This document shows, in pieces, positions 15,134 to 23,254 of a DNA stretch of 64,000 bases. Under the pieces are notes generated by a model. That model was not told the DNA's origin and did no database searches. It saw only the letters and a list, made by a program, of their open reading frames with translations. Position 1 is the stretch's first letter. Each line of letters starts with the position of its first letter. The DNA lies in contig CP018627.1 in the NCBI GenBank assembly GCA_002021875.1, positions 6,386,001 through 6,450,000 of the forward strand. Reading direction: 5' to 3'. Position numbers and translations under genes: made by a program. This stretch comes from Streptomyces hygroscopicus (lineage in GTDB: Bacteria > Actinomycetota > Actinomycetes > Streptomycetales > Streptomycetaceae).

Positions 15134-17034
15134 TCAATACCCGATGGACCCCGATCCGGCGGCGACGGAGCGCCACCGCGCTCGCCGAGGTCACCCAACA
15201 CATCCTGGCGGGCGAGACCGCCGACGACACGCTCCGGCTGATCGCCCGCCGGGTGCGTGAGCTCCTGGGCGCCGATATGGCCCGGGTGATGGTGCTGGAG
15301 CCGGGCGACGTCCTGACGATACGAGCCACCGACGGCGCCCCATGGACCGCGCCGAGCGGCCCCCTGACGCCCGGCGGCTCCTCCCCCGCCCGCCAGGCGA
15401 TCCGCGCCGGACGGCCCACGGTCTCCAGCCACGACCGGCGGCCGCGCCGGCTCGGCCGGGACCCCCGGCACGCGGTCCCGGCCTCGGTGCTGGACGCGCC
15501 GCTGCTGGTGCGCGGCCACCCCGTGGGGGTGATCGAGGTGGCGAACCGCGGCAGCGGGCGACGGCTCAGCCATGCCGATGTGAGCGCCGTGGGACGCTTC
15601 GCGGCCCCCGCGGCCCATGCGGTCGCCCAGATCCGGCACCGGGAACATCTGCGGCGGCTGGCGTCCGCGGCCGCCGGACCGGGCTCCGGCGGTTCCGCGG
15701 GCTCTTCGGGGTCATCGGGCCTGCCGGACCCTTCGGGGTTCGCTTCCGGGTCCTCGGAGCCTTCGGGGCCTTCCGGCTTCGCGGGAGCTTCGGGATTCGC
15801 GGGGGCGTCGGGGCTCGCGGGAGCGTCGGGACCTTCGGGTTCCCCTTGGGGCTCGTCCGGTTCCCCGGGGTTCACCCGTTCCTCCGGCCCCTGCGTACGG
15901 CGGACCCTGGACTCCCTGGCCGCGGGCGCGGTGGCCCGTACCGGCGCCGCGAGCTGCACGGTCTATCTGCTGGAGCCCGGACCGTCGGCGAACCTGCGCC
16001 TGGTCGGCGGCGGCCACGGCCACACCCCGCCGTCCCGGAAACCGGCGCTGGAGGCGATCGCCGGGGCCGCGCCCGTCATCCACGGCGGCGGCCGTACCGG
16101 CGCGGACGGCGAGGGCCCGGCGCGGGGCGCGGTGGCCGCCTGGCCACTGCTGCGCGAATCCACCGCGATCGGCGCGATGTGCTGCCACTTCCCGCCCGGC
16201 CGCGACCCCGGCGAGGCGGATATCACCCTCCTGGAGGTGATCGCGGGGCATGCGTCCTGCGCGGTGGAGAACGACCGGCAGCAGGGGGCCACCCAGGAGA
16301 GGTCCGTCCGGGAGGAGCGGCAGCGCATCTCGCGCGAGCTGCACGACTCGGTCTCGCAGGCGCTCTACGGCATCGCACTGGGTGCCCGTACCGCCCGCGA
16401 GATGCTGGAACGCGACATCGACAGCGCGGAGCCGGTGGGACGGGTCGAGACGCCGAGCCCACTGGAAGGGGCGGTATGGGTCGATCCGGCGGGCGGCCAC
16501 GAGGCCGTCGGGGAGGTGGTGGGCCTCACCGAGCTGGCCGAACTCGCCGAGCCCATCGAGTACATACGGCGGCTCGCGGACGCCGCGATCGCCGAGACCC
16601 GGACCCTGCTGTGCCGACTGCGGCCCGAATCGCTGGAGACCGAGGGCCTGGTCACCGCGCTCACCCAGCATATCGAGGCGCTCCGGGCCCGGTACGGGAT
16701 CGCCACCGAGGCGAAGCTGGACGCCGAACCGGAGACCACACCGGAGGCCAAGCACGCCCTGTACCGGATCGCCCAGGAGTCGCTGCACAACATCGCCAAG
16801 CATTCGCAGGCCCGGAACGTACGGCTCCATCTGCTCAACGAACCGGGCGCCGTCACCTTGACGGTCGCCGACGACGGCGTGGGCTTCGACTGCAAGGGCT
16901 CCTTCCCCGGCCATCTCGGGCTGCTCTCCATGCGGGAGCGGGCCCGTGAGGTGGGCGGCACGCTGAACGTGGACAGCCGTCCCGGACAGGGAAGCCGCAT
17001 CCGGGCCAGGGTTCCGGCCACGCCGGATTCCTGA
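15118..17034 (+). CDS. GAF-GAF histidine kinase with Gly/Ser collagen-like linker
   Basis: A 638-residue soluble sensor kinase. A first GAF domain (about 25-175) and a second (about 260-385) are joined by a 70-residue low-complexity linker (about 187-257) rich in SGxxG units (SGFAGASGFAGASGLAGASG). Then comes HisKA_3 with RQRISRELHDSVSQ (H409), interrupted by an acidic insert (about 430-475), and HATPase with AQESLHNIAKHSQA and DDGVGFD. GAF domains bind small ligands, haem or redox cofactors; no clear haem ligand can be named. The DevS-type arrangement suggests oxygen or redox sensing, but that is inference. It pairs with the regulator it overlaps at 15118-15133. Confidence 0.82.
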   Translation: MVVGVINTRWTPIRRRRSATALAEVTQHILAGETADDTLRLIARRVRELLGADMARVMVLEPGDVLTIRATDGAPWTAPSGPLTPGGSSPARQAIRAGRPTVSSHDRRPRRLGRDPRHAVPASVLDAPLLVRGHPVGVIEVANRGSGRRLSHADVSAVGRFAAPAAHAVAQIRHREHLRRLASAAAGPGSGGSAGSSGSSGLPDPSGFASGSSEPSGPSGFAGASGFAGASGLAGASGPSGSPWGSSGSPGFTRSSGPCVRRTLDSLAAGAVARTGAASCTVYLLEPGPSANLRLVGGGHGHTPPSRKPALEAIAGAAPVIHGGGRTGADGEGPARGAVAAWPLLRESTAIGAMCCHFPPGRDPGEADITLLEVIAGHASCAVENDRQQGATQERSVREERQRISRELHDSVSQALYGIALGARTAREMLERDIDSAEPVGRVETPSPLEGAVWVDPAGGHEAVGEVVGLTELAELAEPIEYIRRLADAAIAETRTLLCRLRPESLETEGLVTALTQHIEALRARYGIATEAKLDAEPETTPEAKHALYRIAQESLHNIAKHSQARNVRLHLLNEPGAVTLTVADDGVGFDCKGSFPGHLGLLSMRERAREVGGTLNVDSRPGQGSRIRARVPATPDS

Positions 17035-17083
17035 GCCGCCGTCCTGAGACCGGTCACCGACGACATATGAGACATTTCTGTCC

Positions 17084-18157
17084 ATGCAGCCGACCGTGCG
17101 GGACCGCGCGCTGGCGGACGGCCTCCGGGCCGGCCAAGCGGCGGTCGACGAGGGCCTGTTGAAGGCCACCAAGAGCGATGTGCCGTTCATCAACGAGGCC
17201 GCGCGGGAGCTGACCCGCACGGCCGGGCGGCGGCTCCGGCCGCTGCTGGTACTGCTGGCGGCGCGGTTCGGCGACCCCGGCGCACCGGGCGTGGTGCCCA
17301 CCGCCGTCGTCGTCGAGCTGACCCATCTGGCCACGCACTACCACGACGGCCTACGGGACCAGGCGGCCGTACGGCGCGGCGCCCCGCGCCAGGACGCCAA
17401 CTGGGACAACACGGTGGCCGTGCTCATCGGTGACTTCCTCTTCGCCCGCGCCTCGCACATCCTCGCCGACCTGGGGACACAGGCCGTACGGCTCCAGGCC
17501 GAGGCGTTCCGGCGGCAGGTCACCGGCCAGATCCTGGAGACGGCCGGACCGCGCGACGGCCGCGACCCCGTCGAGCACCATCTGGAGGTGCTGGCGAGCC
17601 GGACCGGCTCACTGACCGCCGTCTCCGGACGGCTCGGCGCGCTGGTCTCGGGTGCGGACCCGAGCGCTGTCGACGCCCTCGAGCGATACGGCGAACGGCT
17701 GGGCGTGGCGAGCCATCTCGCCGACGAGGTGGCGGCCCCGACCGCCCGCCGCCCCACCCTGCCTGTGCTGCTGCTGGCGGAGCGGGTGGAGGCGGAGGAG
17801 CCCGCCGGCCCGGCGAACGGCACGGACCGTGCGGACCGTGCGGACCGTGCGGACCGTGCGGATCTCGCGGACCGTGCGGATCTCGCCGACCGGGAGCTGT
17901 ACGAGCTGCTCACCGGGCCCGCCGATCGGCCGGGGTACGCGGAGGCGGTGGCGCGGCTGCGCACCCACCCGGTCCTGGACCGGGCCCGCGAGGAGACCGC
18001 CCGTCAGGCCGACGCCGCCCGCGCGGCCCTGTCGGCGCTCCCCGACCGCCCGGCGAGGGCCGCCCTGGAATCGCTCTGCGAGGCGGTGGTGCGGCGGGCC
18101 GGCGCCGTTCCGCCGCCCGGGCCGGGCGCCCCTACGGCACCCAGTAGTTCTGGCTGA
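17084..18157 (+). CDS. Degenerate polyprenyl synthetase-like protein
   Basis: A 357-residue relative of trans-polyprenyl diphosphate synthases; the fold marks GRRLRPLLVLLAA, ELTHLATHYHD and GDFLFARAS are clear. Both metal-binding motifs are damaged. The first, DDxxD in active enzymes, is DGLRD (88-92). The second is ADEVAA (213-218) instead of DDxxD. Residues about 248-270 carry an insertion of tandem DRA/DLA units encoded by 9-bp repeats. Loss of the Mg-diphosphate ligands makes prenyl chain elongation unlikely; it may be a non-catalytic partner of another synthase or a prenyl-lipid binder. It follows the kinase gene by 50 bp and overlaps the GH8 gene tail to tail by 26 bp. Confidence 0.8.
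   Translation: MQPTVRDRALADGLRAGQAAVDEGLLKATKSDVPFINEAARELTRTAGRRLRPLLVLLAARFGDPGAPGVVPTAVVVELTHLATHYHDGLRDQAAVRRGAPRQDANWDNTVAVLIGDFLFARASHILADLGTQAVRLQAEAFRRQVTGQILETAGPRDGRDPVEHHLEVLASRTGSLTAVSGRLGALVSGADPSAVDALERYGERLGVASHLADEVAAPTARRPTLPVLLLAERVEAEEPAGPANGTDRADRADRADRADLADRADLADRELYELLTGPADRPGYAEAVARLRTHPVLDRAREETARQADAARAALSALPDRPARAALESLCEAVVRRAGAVPPPGPGAPTAPSSSG
17823..17885 (+). repeat. 9-bp tandem repeats inside polyprenyl synthetase gene
   Basis: Seven head-to-tail 9-bp units, five CGGACCGTG and two CGGATCTCG, run in frame and encode the DRA/DLA run. The near-identity at DNA level points to recent slippage expansion. Confidence 0.85.
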
Positions 18158-19337
18158 CCACCAGCATCGACTGGAGCTGCACCCCCGCCGCGTAGGCGCG
18201 GGCCGGATCGGGCGGGGAGCCGCACATCCGCGCCCACAGCGCGTCCAGCCAACTCTGCGCCCCCTCGTCCTCCCCTTCGCCCCCTTCGTCACCCATCTCG
18301 CCCTCCGTCATCGCGGCAACCGCGAAGGGCGCGAAGAAGGCGGGCGAGCCGGCCTCCCCATAGGCCGTGCCGTCGAGCCGGTATCCGCTCCGGATTCCCC
18401 CGGGGTCACCGCCCGTCGCCGTCCTCGCCCAGCGGCTGAGCCCGCGCGCGGCGGCCCGGGTCCGTGTGTCGCCGCTGGTCACCGCGTCGGCGCCGAGCCG
18501 CCAGGGGACGCGGCAGGCGTTCCAGTGGTAGTCGCCGTCATACGGGCTCTCCAGCACCTTCCCCGGCGCGGGCCTCGGATCGCCGGACGTGGTGTCCACG
18601 ACGAAGTCGGGGAGCAGCCCGGTGGCCGGGGCATGGCGGGTGCGCAGCGCACCCGCCAGCGACAGATGCGCGTCCAGCACCTCGTCCCACCGCGGATCGC
18701 CGGTCGCCGCGCGGAACGCCCGGAAGTGGTCCGGCATCCAGTCCGACGTACGGGAGACCTCGTCGAAGCGGCCCGAGGACCAGTCGCCGAGCTTGGCCAG
18801 CCGGGTGCCGGGGTGCACCTCGCGCTCCATGACGGCGTCGATCCGCCGCAGTGCGAGCGCCTTGTAGTCGCCGTGGCCGCCGCCCCACTGCCGGTCCGCG
18901 AGCAGCAGCCCGTACGCGATGTCGAGGTCGCCGTCGGTCGCGGAGTCCCGTCCCCCGGCGTCCCGGCCACCGGCGTCCTGCTGGGCGGCGTGCAGCTCGG
19001 GGTGGTTGACGGAGGGGTGGGCCAGCACATGCCGGAGGATGCCGTCGAAGAGGGCGTGGGCGTCACGGTCGGCGCCCGCCATCAGCGCGGTGATCACCAG
19101 TCCGTAGCCCTGGGCCTCGGCGACGAAGGGGTGCGCCGCGTCGGGGGTGAACACCGCGCACCGGCCCCGGCCGCCCACCTCGTCGCCCGACCGGAGGAAG
19201 AATGCCTTCCACCGCCGGTAGTGCTCCAGGACCTGCCGGTCGGCCGCCGCCGGGTCGCCGGAGGGCCGGAGCGTGCCGGGGACGTACGGGACCGAGTGCG
19301 CCCCGAACGGGACGCACGCCGCATCGCGTCCCCTCAT
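18132..19337 (-). CDS. GH8 endoglucanase without visible signal peptide
   Basis: A 401-residue glycoside hydrolase family 8 enzyme (cellulase/chitosanase type). FVAEAQGYGLVI holds the catalytic acid Glu (E74) and ATDGDLDIAYGLLLAD the catalytic Asp (D135 region). The last third has the usual SPAFFAPFAVAAM. GH8 cellulases of this kind normally have a signal peptide; here the family homology begins within 15 residues of ATG 19337, and the frame upstream encodes no hydrophobic segment because it overlaps the small membrane protein gene (4-nt ATGA overlap with its stop). Either the enzyme is cytoplasmic, as BcsZ-like trimming enzymes rarely are, or it is exported another way. An acidic DEGGEGEDEG run lies near residue 350. 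Confidence 0.8.
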   Translation of the reverse strand: MRGRDAACVPFGAHSVPYVPGTLRPSGDPAAADRQVLEHYRRWKAFFLRSGDEVGGRGRCAVFTPDAAHPFVAEAQGYGLVITALMAGADRDAHALFDGILRHVLAHPSVNHPELHAAQQDAGGRDAGGRDSATDGDLDIAYGLLLADRQWGGGHGDYKALALRRIDAVMEREVHPGTRLAKLGDWSSGRFDEVSRTSDWMPDHFRAFRAATGDPRWDEVLDAHLSLAGALRTRHAPATGLLPDFVVDTTSGDPRPAPGKVLESPYDGDYHWNACRVPWRLGADAVTSGDTRTRAAARGLSRWARTATGGDPGGIRSGYRLDGTAYGEAGSPAFFAPFAVAAMTEGEMGDEGGEGEDEGAQSWLDALWARMCGSPPDPARAYAAGVQLQSMLVVSQNYWVP

Positions 19338-19513
19338 CGGACCCGATGCCGCCGGGACCTCCGCGCCAGCCGCACCAGCCCGAGGACGATGTCGATCACC
19401 AGCACCACCACACCGATGACCAGCAGATAGCCCAGCCCGTGCACCACCCAGCCGATGAGGCCGAGCACGATGGCAACGATCACCAGGAACAGGAAGAGCG
19501 CCACGGCCGACAC
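19334..19513 (-). CDS. Small two-helix membrane protein
   Basis: A 59-residue, very hydrophobic protein: GTG 19513, two membrane helices (about residues 4-30 and 31-46) split by a short GWVVHGLGY turn, and a basic tail RLARRSRRHRVR. GAGGAG lies 4 nt ahead. Its TGA overlaps the ATG of GH8. Small proteins of this pattern are frequent in Streptomyces next to stress genes. Its tight coupling with GH8 suggests it may tether or help that enzyme, but this is inference. Confidence 0.6.
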   Translation of the reverse strand: MSAVALFLFLVIVAIVLGLIGWVVHGLGYLLVIGVVVLVIDIVLGLVRLARRSRRHRVR

Positions 19514-19543
19514 CTCTCCTCGATCGTCAAGCGTCCTCGGCCA

Positions 19544-19900
19544 TCAGCGGCGTGCGAGCTGCCGCCCGCCGCCCGGACCCGACTGGTACGTCTTCCCGTA
19601 GTGCTGGAAGATCGCCCCCTCCTGCTCCGCGGGCAGCACATCGTCGATGCCGACCCAGGGGGCCTTCTTCACCAGCGAGCGTGTGTAGGAGACCTTCACA
19701 TAGCCCGGCCCGACCACCGCGTCGTCCACCGGGACGAACACCAGCCGGTGGCGGGTGGGCAGTCCGGTGCGGACCGTGGCCATGGCGGGTTCATCGGTGG
19801 CGGTGGCCACGTAGATCGCCTCGAGCACCCCGATCTTGCGGCCCTGCTCATCGACGACATCCTGGTCACGCCACTCACGGATATCGGCTGACTGGATCAT
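19544..19900 (-). CDS. PRC-barrel domain protein
   Basis: A 118-residue soluble protein with one PRC-barrel beta-domain (about 5-80): IREWRDQDVVDEQGRKIG, then YVKVSYTRSLVKKAPW. PRC barrels occur in RimM and in small stress-linked actinobacterial proteins, where their ligands are mostly unknown. It stands alone on the minus strand, upstream of the small membrane protein/GH8 pair with a 30-bp gap, so these three may be co-transcribed. Confidence 0.75.
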   Translation of the reverse strand: MIQSADIREWRDQDVVDEQGRKIGVLEAIYVATATDEPAMATVRTGLPTRHRLVFVPVDDAVVGPGYVKVSYTRSLVKKAPWVGIDDVLPAEQEGAIFQHYGKTYQSGPGGGRQLARR

Positions 19901-20014
19901 GACGTATCACCCTCTGACCTCTGCCCCTCCAGCCTGCCTCCGCAGACCGTGAGACGCCACGCCATCCATCCACCAGGGGTAACGGGAGTGTTCGAAACAG
20001 CATGAATTAATCAG

Positions 20015-20039
20015 GTGTGCCGGATTCCCGATGGGGTAC
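20015..20039 (+). promoter_or_regulatory. Candidate sigma-B-type promoter
   Basis: GTGT at 20015-20018, a 15-nt spacer and GGGTAC at 20034-20039 match the Streptomyces SigB consensus GNNT-N14-16-GGGTAY. It lies about 27 nt ahead of the 20066 start, and a SigB/F-type sigma gene follows nearby. Confidence 0.55.
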
Positions 20040-20065
20040 TCGCGGCGTCTAGGAGGTTGGTAATC

Positions 20066-20233
20066 ATGGTTCCCCTGCTCGTCGTTCTTCTTCTCGCACT
20101 GCTTCTCTTCGGCGCCGGATTCGCCTTGAAGGCTCTGTGGTGGATCGCGGTCATCGTGCTCGCCGTCTGGCTGATCGGCTTCGTCGCCCGGCCGACGGTC
20201 GGCGGGCGACGTGGACGGTGGTACCGCTGGTAG
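20066..20233 (+). CDS. Small hydrophobic stress-type membrane protein
   Basis: A 55-residue protein with two membrane helices (LLVVLLLALLLFGAGFA and WWIAVIVLAVWLIGFVA) and a basic RRGRWYRW end, a widespread Streptomyces 'hydrophobic protein' resembling the lmo0937 group. AGGAGG stands 9 nt before ATG 20066. The candidate sigma-B promoter just upstream suggests osmotic or general-stress control. Function is unknown. Confidence 0.72.
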   Translation: MVPLLVVLLLALLLFGAGFALKALWWIAVIVLAVWLIGFVARPTVGGRRGRWYRW

Positions 20234-20262
20234 CCCGAAGACCGTGCGGATAAACCCGACAC

Positions 20263-20322
20263 AACGCAGACCGAAGGGGCCCGGCCGGAGAAATCTCCGG
20301 CCGGGCCCCTTCGGTCTGCGTT
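20263..20322. terminator. Very strong bidirectional terminator
   Basis: A perfect 28-bp stem (20263-20290 with 20295-20322) with AAAT loop separates the rightward small gene from the leftward sigma factor gene, so it serves both. Confidence 0.88.
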
Positions 20323-20395
20323 CCCGCGTTCTGTTGTGAAGGCCGATGCGGCGGTGAGCGGAATCCGCTACGCGTACGCGACGGGCATCGCGTGC

Positions 20396-21388
20396 CTAGT
20401 CAGCGAGCATTCCGCGCCGCAACCGGCCCAGCGCGCGGCTGAGCAGCCGGGAGACATGCATCTGGGAGACGCCGAGCTCGGCGCCGATCTCCGACTGGGT
20501 CAGCTCCTCGCCGAACCGTAGCTGCAAGATGCGGCGGTCCCGCTCACCGAGCTCTTCCACCAGCGGCTTGAGCGCGTGCAGATTCTCCACGGTCTCCATG
20601 GCCGGGTCGACGTCGCCGAACCGGTCCGCGTACGTGGTCACCCGCGTGGCCCCGCTCTCCTGCTCGGCGGGCGCGTCCAGCGAGGTGGTGAGATAGCCGT
20701 TGCTGGCCACCAGTCCGTCGACGACCTCGTCCTCGCTCAGCTGCAGATGCTCCGCGAGCTCGGCCGTGGTGGGCGACCGGTCCAGCCGCTGGAACAGCTC
20801 CTCGTTCGCCTTGGCGAGGTCGATCCGCAACTCCTGCAGTCGGCGGGGAACATGCACCGCCCAGCTGGTGTCGCGGAAGAACCGCTTGATCTCGCCGACG
20901 ATGTACGGAACGGCGAAGGTGGTGAACTCGACCTCGCGGCTCAGGTCGAACCGGTCGATCGCCTTGATCAGCCCGATGGTGCCGACCTGGACGATGTCCT
21001 CCATCTCCACCGAGCGGTTGTGGAACCGCCGGGCGGCGTACCGGACCAGCGACAGGTTGAGCTCGATAAGGGTGTTCCGCACGTACTGGTACTCGTGCGT
21101 CCCCTCCTCCAGCTCCGTCAGCCGGTCCAGGAACGTCTTGGTCAGCGCCCGCGCGTCCTTGGGCACCACCTTTGCCGGATCGTCCACCGTGGGCAGATCG
21201 GACAGCCCGGCGTTCTCCATTCCATCCAGTGCAATGTCACGTACCTGAACGCCATGTGCTTGCTCAGCTTCGGCTGCCGTCAGTGTCGACATTGTCGCAG
21301 GTGCCGTGTCGTTCACCGTCGCACTCCCTGTATCGGCTGCATGCATAGGCTGATTGGGGACCCGCCTACCCACCCTCGATGCCTCCAT
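20396..21388 (-). CDS. SigB/SigF/SigG-type stress sigma factor
   Basis: An RNA polymerase sigma factor of the SigB/F group (330 residues from ATG 21388). Region 2 has LNLSLVRYAARRFHNR, MEDIVQVGTIGLIKAIDRFD and EFTTFAVPYIVGEIKRFFRD; region 3 follows; region 4 has RILQLRFGEELTQSEIGAELGVSQMHVSRLL. An unusual long N-terminal arm of about 80 residues precedes region 2. ATG 21388 follows the MFS stop by 2 nt with AGGAAG upstream; GTG 21316 with GGGAG is a good alternative (306 aa). Such sigmas are held by anti-sigma kinases (RsbW-type), none of which is adjacent. It may drive the small gene at 20066. Confidence 0.85.
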   Translation of the reverse strand: MEASRVGRRVPNQPMHAADTGSATVNDTAPATMSTLTAAEAEQAHGVQVRDIALDGMENAGLSDLPTVDDPAKVVPKDARALTKTFLDRLTELEEGTHEYQYVRNTLIELNLSLVRYAARRFHNRSVEMEDIVQVGTIGLIKAIDRFDLSREVEFTTFAVPYIVGEIKRFFRDTSWAVHVPRRLQELRIDLAKANEELFQRLDRSPTTAELAEHLQLSEDEVVDGLVASNGYLTTSLDAPAEQESGATRVTTYADRFGDVDPAMETVENLHALKPLVEELGERDRRILQLRFGEELTQSEIGAELGVSQMHVSRLLSRALGRLRRGMLAD

Positions 21389-21390
21389 GC

Positions 21391-22614
21391 CTACTTCCTG
21401 CGGGAAGATGGCGGGCCGACGAGGACCACCAGCCCCCCGACGAGGGCCAACGCCATGAGCACGGCTCCGAAGACGGTCGCCCCCGTCGTCAGCCCCACCG
21501 CATCGCTGAGGTAACCCGCCGTTACCGGCAGCACGCCCGCGGGCACATAGCCCCCGACGTTGAGCGCCGCGTTGGCCTCCGCCAGACGGCTCGCCGGAAC
21601 AGTGGAGTTGAGCAGCGACAACCCACCGAGCTGCCCCATCCCCTGCCCCGCCCCGGCCAGCAGCGCGGCGGCGACGAGCAGCGGTACGGACGAGGCGCGG
21701 ACGGCGGCGATGAGCGCGCCCATGCCGATCGTCGTACTGACGGCACCGGCGATGAGGATCGTCCGCCGGTCCAGCCGCTGGACCGCGAACTGCGCACCGG
21801 TCGCGGTGAGGAACATCACGAAGGCCATGGCCCCCGCGGCCACCGGGCTGGTGGTGTCCAGCAACCCCGAGAGCAGCGACGGCCCGAGGGACAGCACGAA
21901 GGAGGTGGCGGTGATGCCGGGCGCGAAGACGGCGATGCCCATGAGGAGTTGCCCGCCGCTCCCCCGCGGCACCCCGGGTATCCGCACCCACGCCCCCTTC
22001 GCGGGCGCGACGGGACGCCGCACCGGCATCCGCGCCACGACCAGGACGGCCGCCGCCAGCAGCACCGCCTCCAGGACGAACACCCCCTTGCCCAGCACCC
22101 CGGCGAGCAACGGCCCCAGCCCGGCCCCGAACACCATCGCGCACGAGGCCAGCAGCGCCGCCAGCCGCCGTCGCCCCGGCCCGGCCACATCGGTCACCGC
22201 CGCCATCCCGGCGGAGACGACGGCGCCCACCGCGATCCCGCTGAACAGCCGCGCCACGATCAGCGCCGCCACGGCCGACGCGCTCGCGAAGATCGCGCAT
22301 GCCGCCATCGCGAGCCCGAGTGCGGGCAGCAGCACGGGCTTCCGTCCCACCCGGTCCGACACCACGCCCGAGACCAGCAGCGAACCGAGCAGCCCGACGA
22401 TGTAGCAGGCGAAGATCACCGTCAGGGTGCCCTTGGAGAACCCGATTTCGCGCTGCCACCGCACATACAGCGGCGTCGCCGCGTTCGAGAGGACGAACAC
22501 GGCGGTCACCGGCCATGCGGCCGTCCACACCCATCCGGTCGCGGCCGCTCCTTCCTCCCTCTCCTCATGCGCCTCCCGCGCACCCGGCACCGCCACGGGC
22601 CGACTCCCCGTCAC
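21391..22614 (-). CDS. MFS transporter
   Basis: A 407-residue major facilitator with twelve predicted helices. The A-motif-like VSDRVGRKPVLLPALGLA lies between helices 2 and 3, and a charged loop (about 195-215) splits the halves. It resembles actinobacterial drug-exporter-like MFS proteins. GTG 22614 has GGAGGAG 5 nt upstream. It is divergent from an ArsR-type regulator with operator-like repeats between them, so its substrate probably includes that regulator's ligand. The sigma factor gene follows by 2 nt, which would link export and stress expression. Confidence 0.82.
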   Translation of the reverse strand: MTGSRPVAVPGAREAHEEREEGAAATGWVWTAAWPVTAVFVLSNAATPLYVRWQREIGFSKGTLTVIFACYIVGLLGSLLVSGVVSDRVGRKPVLLPALGLAMAACAIFASASAVAALIVARLFSGIAVGAVVSAGMAAVTDVAGPGRRRLAALLASCAMVFGAGLGPLLAGVLGKGVFVLEAVLLAAAVLVVARMPVRRPVAPAKGAWVRIPGVPRGSGGQLLMGIAVFAPGITATSFVLSLGPSLLSGLLDTTSPVAAGAMAFVMFLTATGAQFAVQRLDRRTILIAGAVSTTIGMGALIAAVRASSVPLLVAAALLAGAGQGMGQLGGLSLLNSTVPASRLAEANAALNVGGYVPAGVLPVTAGYLSDAVGLTTGATVFGAVLMALALVGGLVVLVGPPSSRRK

Positions 22615-22636
22615 GACAGCTCCTCCCGACGACCTC

Positions 22637-22684
22637 AGTACGACTTAAATCGAACTTAGCATGCAGTACGATTGGACTCGTACA
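22637..22684. promoter_or_regulatory. Operator-like repeats between MFS and ArsR genes
   Basis: AGTACGA occurs directly at 22637-22643 and 22665-22671 and inverted as TCGTACA at 22678-22684, with an AT-rich core TTAAATCGAAC between. It covers the divergent promoters and is a plausible site for the ArsR-type protein. Confidence 0.5.
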
Positions 22685-22711
22685 GCGAGCCGCGCGACGA
22701 GGACCCCACCG

Positions 22712-23131
22712 ATGACCACCCGGACAGCCCACACGGCACAATCACCCCAAAGCGCCCGCCCCGCCATCAAGGCGCTCCCCGAACCCCCCGACCTGCCGCC
22801 CCCGCTCCCGGAGCCGGCCATGGAGGAGATCCGCCTGGAGACGGTCCTGGGCGCCCTGAGCGACCCCCTCCGCCTCCGCATCGTGCGCAAACTGCTCCTC
22901 GAATCGGAGCGGTTCGATCACACCTGCGGCTGGTTCGGTCTGGACCGCCCCAAGTCCTCGCTCACCCACCACTTCAAGGCCCTCCGCGAGGCAGGCATCA
23001 CCCGCCAGCGCCAATACGGCCTGGAGCGCCGCAGCCACGTCCGGATCGCCGACCTCAACGCCCGCTTCCCCGGTCTCCTGGACCTCGTGGCCGACTGGAC
23101 CCCGGCCGACTGGACCCCGACCAAGGGGTGA
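22712..23131 (+). CDS. ArsR-type winged-helix regulator
   Basis: A 139-residue regulator: a Pro-rich start, then a winged helix (about 35-120) with VLGALSDPLRLRIVRKLL, KSSLTHHFKALREAGI and RQYGLERRSHVR. A single Cys in HTCGWF sits before the recognition helix; a metal site of the CxC type is absent, so a small molecule ligand is more likely. ATG 22712 is preferred to ATG 22661, because the latter lies inside the operator repeats. It likely represses itself and the divergent MFS gene. Confidence 0.78.
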   Translation: MTTRTAHTAQSPQSARPAIKALPEPPDLPPPLPEPAMEEIRLETVLGALSDPLRLRIVRKLLLESERFDHTCGWFGLDRPKSSLTHHFKALREAGITRQRQYGLERRSHVRIADLNARFPGLLDLVADWTPADWTPTKG

Positions 23132-23254
23132 CGGCGGGCGTTAGCCGGACGTTAGCGAATCGGCAGCGGTCGTTAAGAGAACGCCAGCGGCGGCCGACAC
23201 CATGGATAGTGCGTGAGCAGGAACCGCACAAACCGGAAGCCCATGGGGGTCGTC

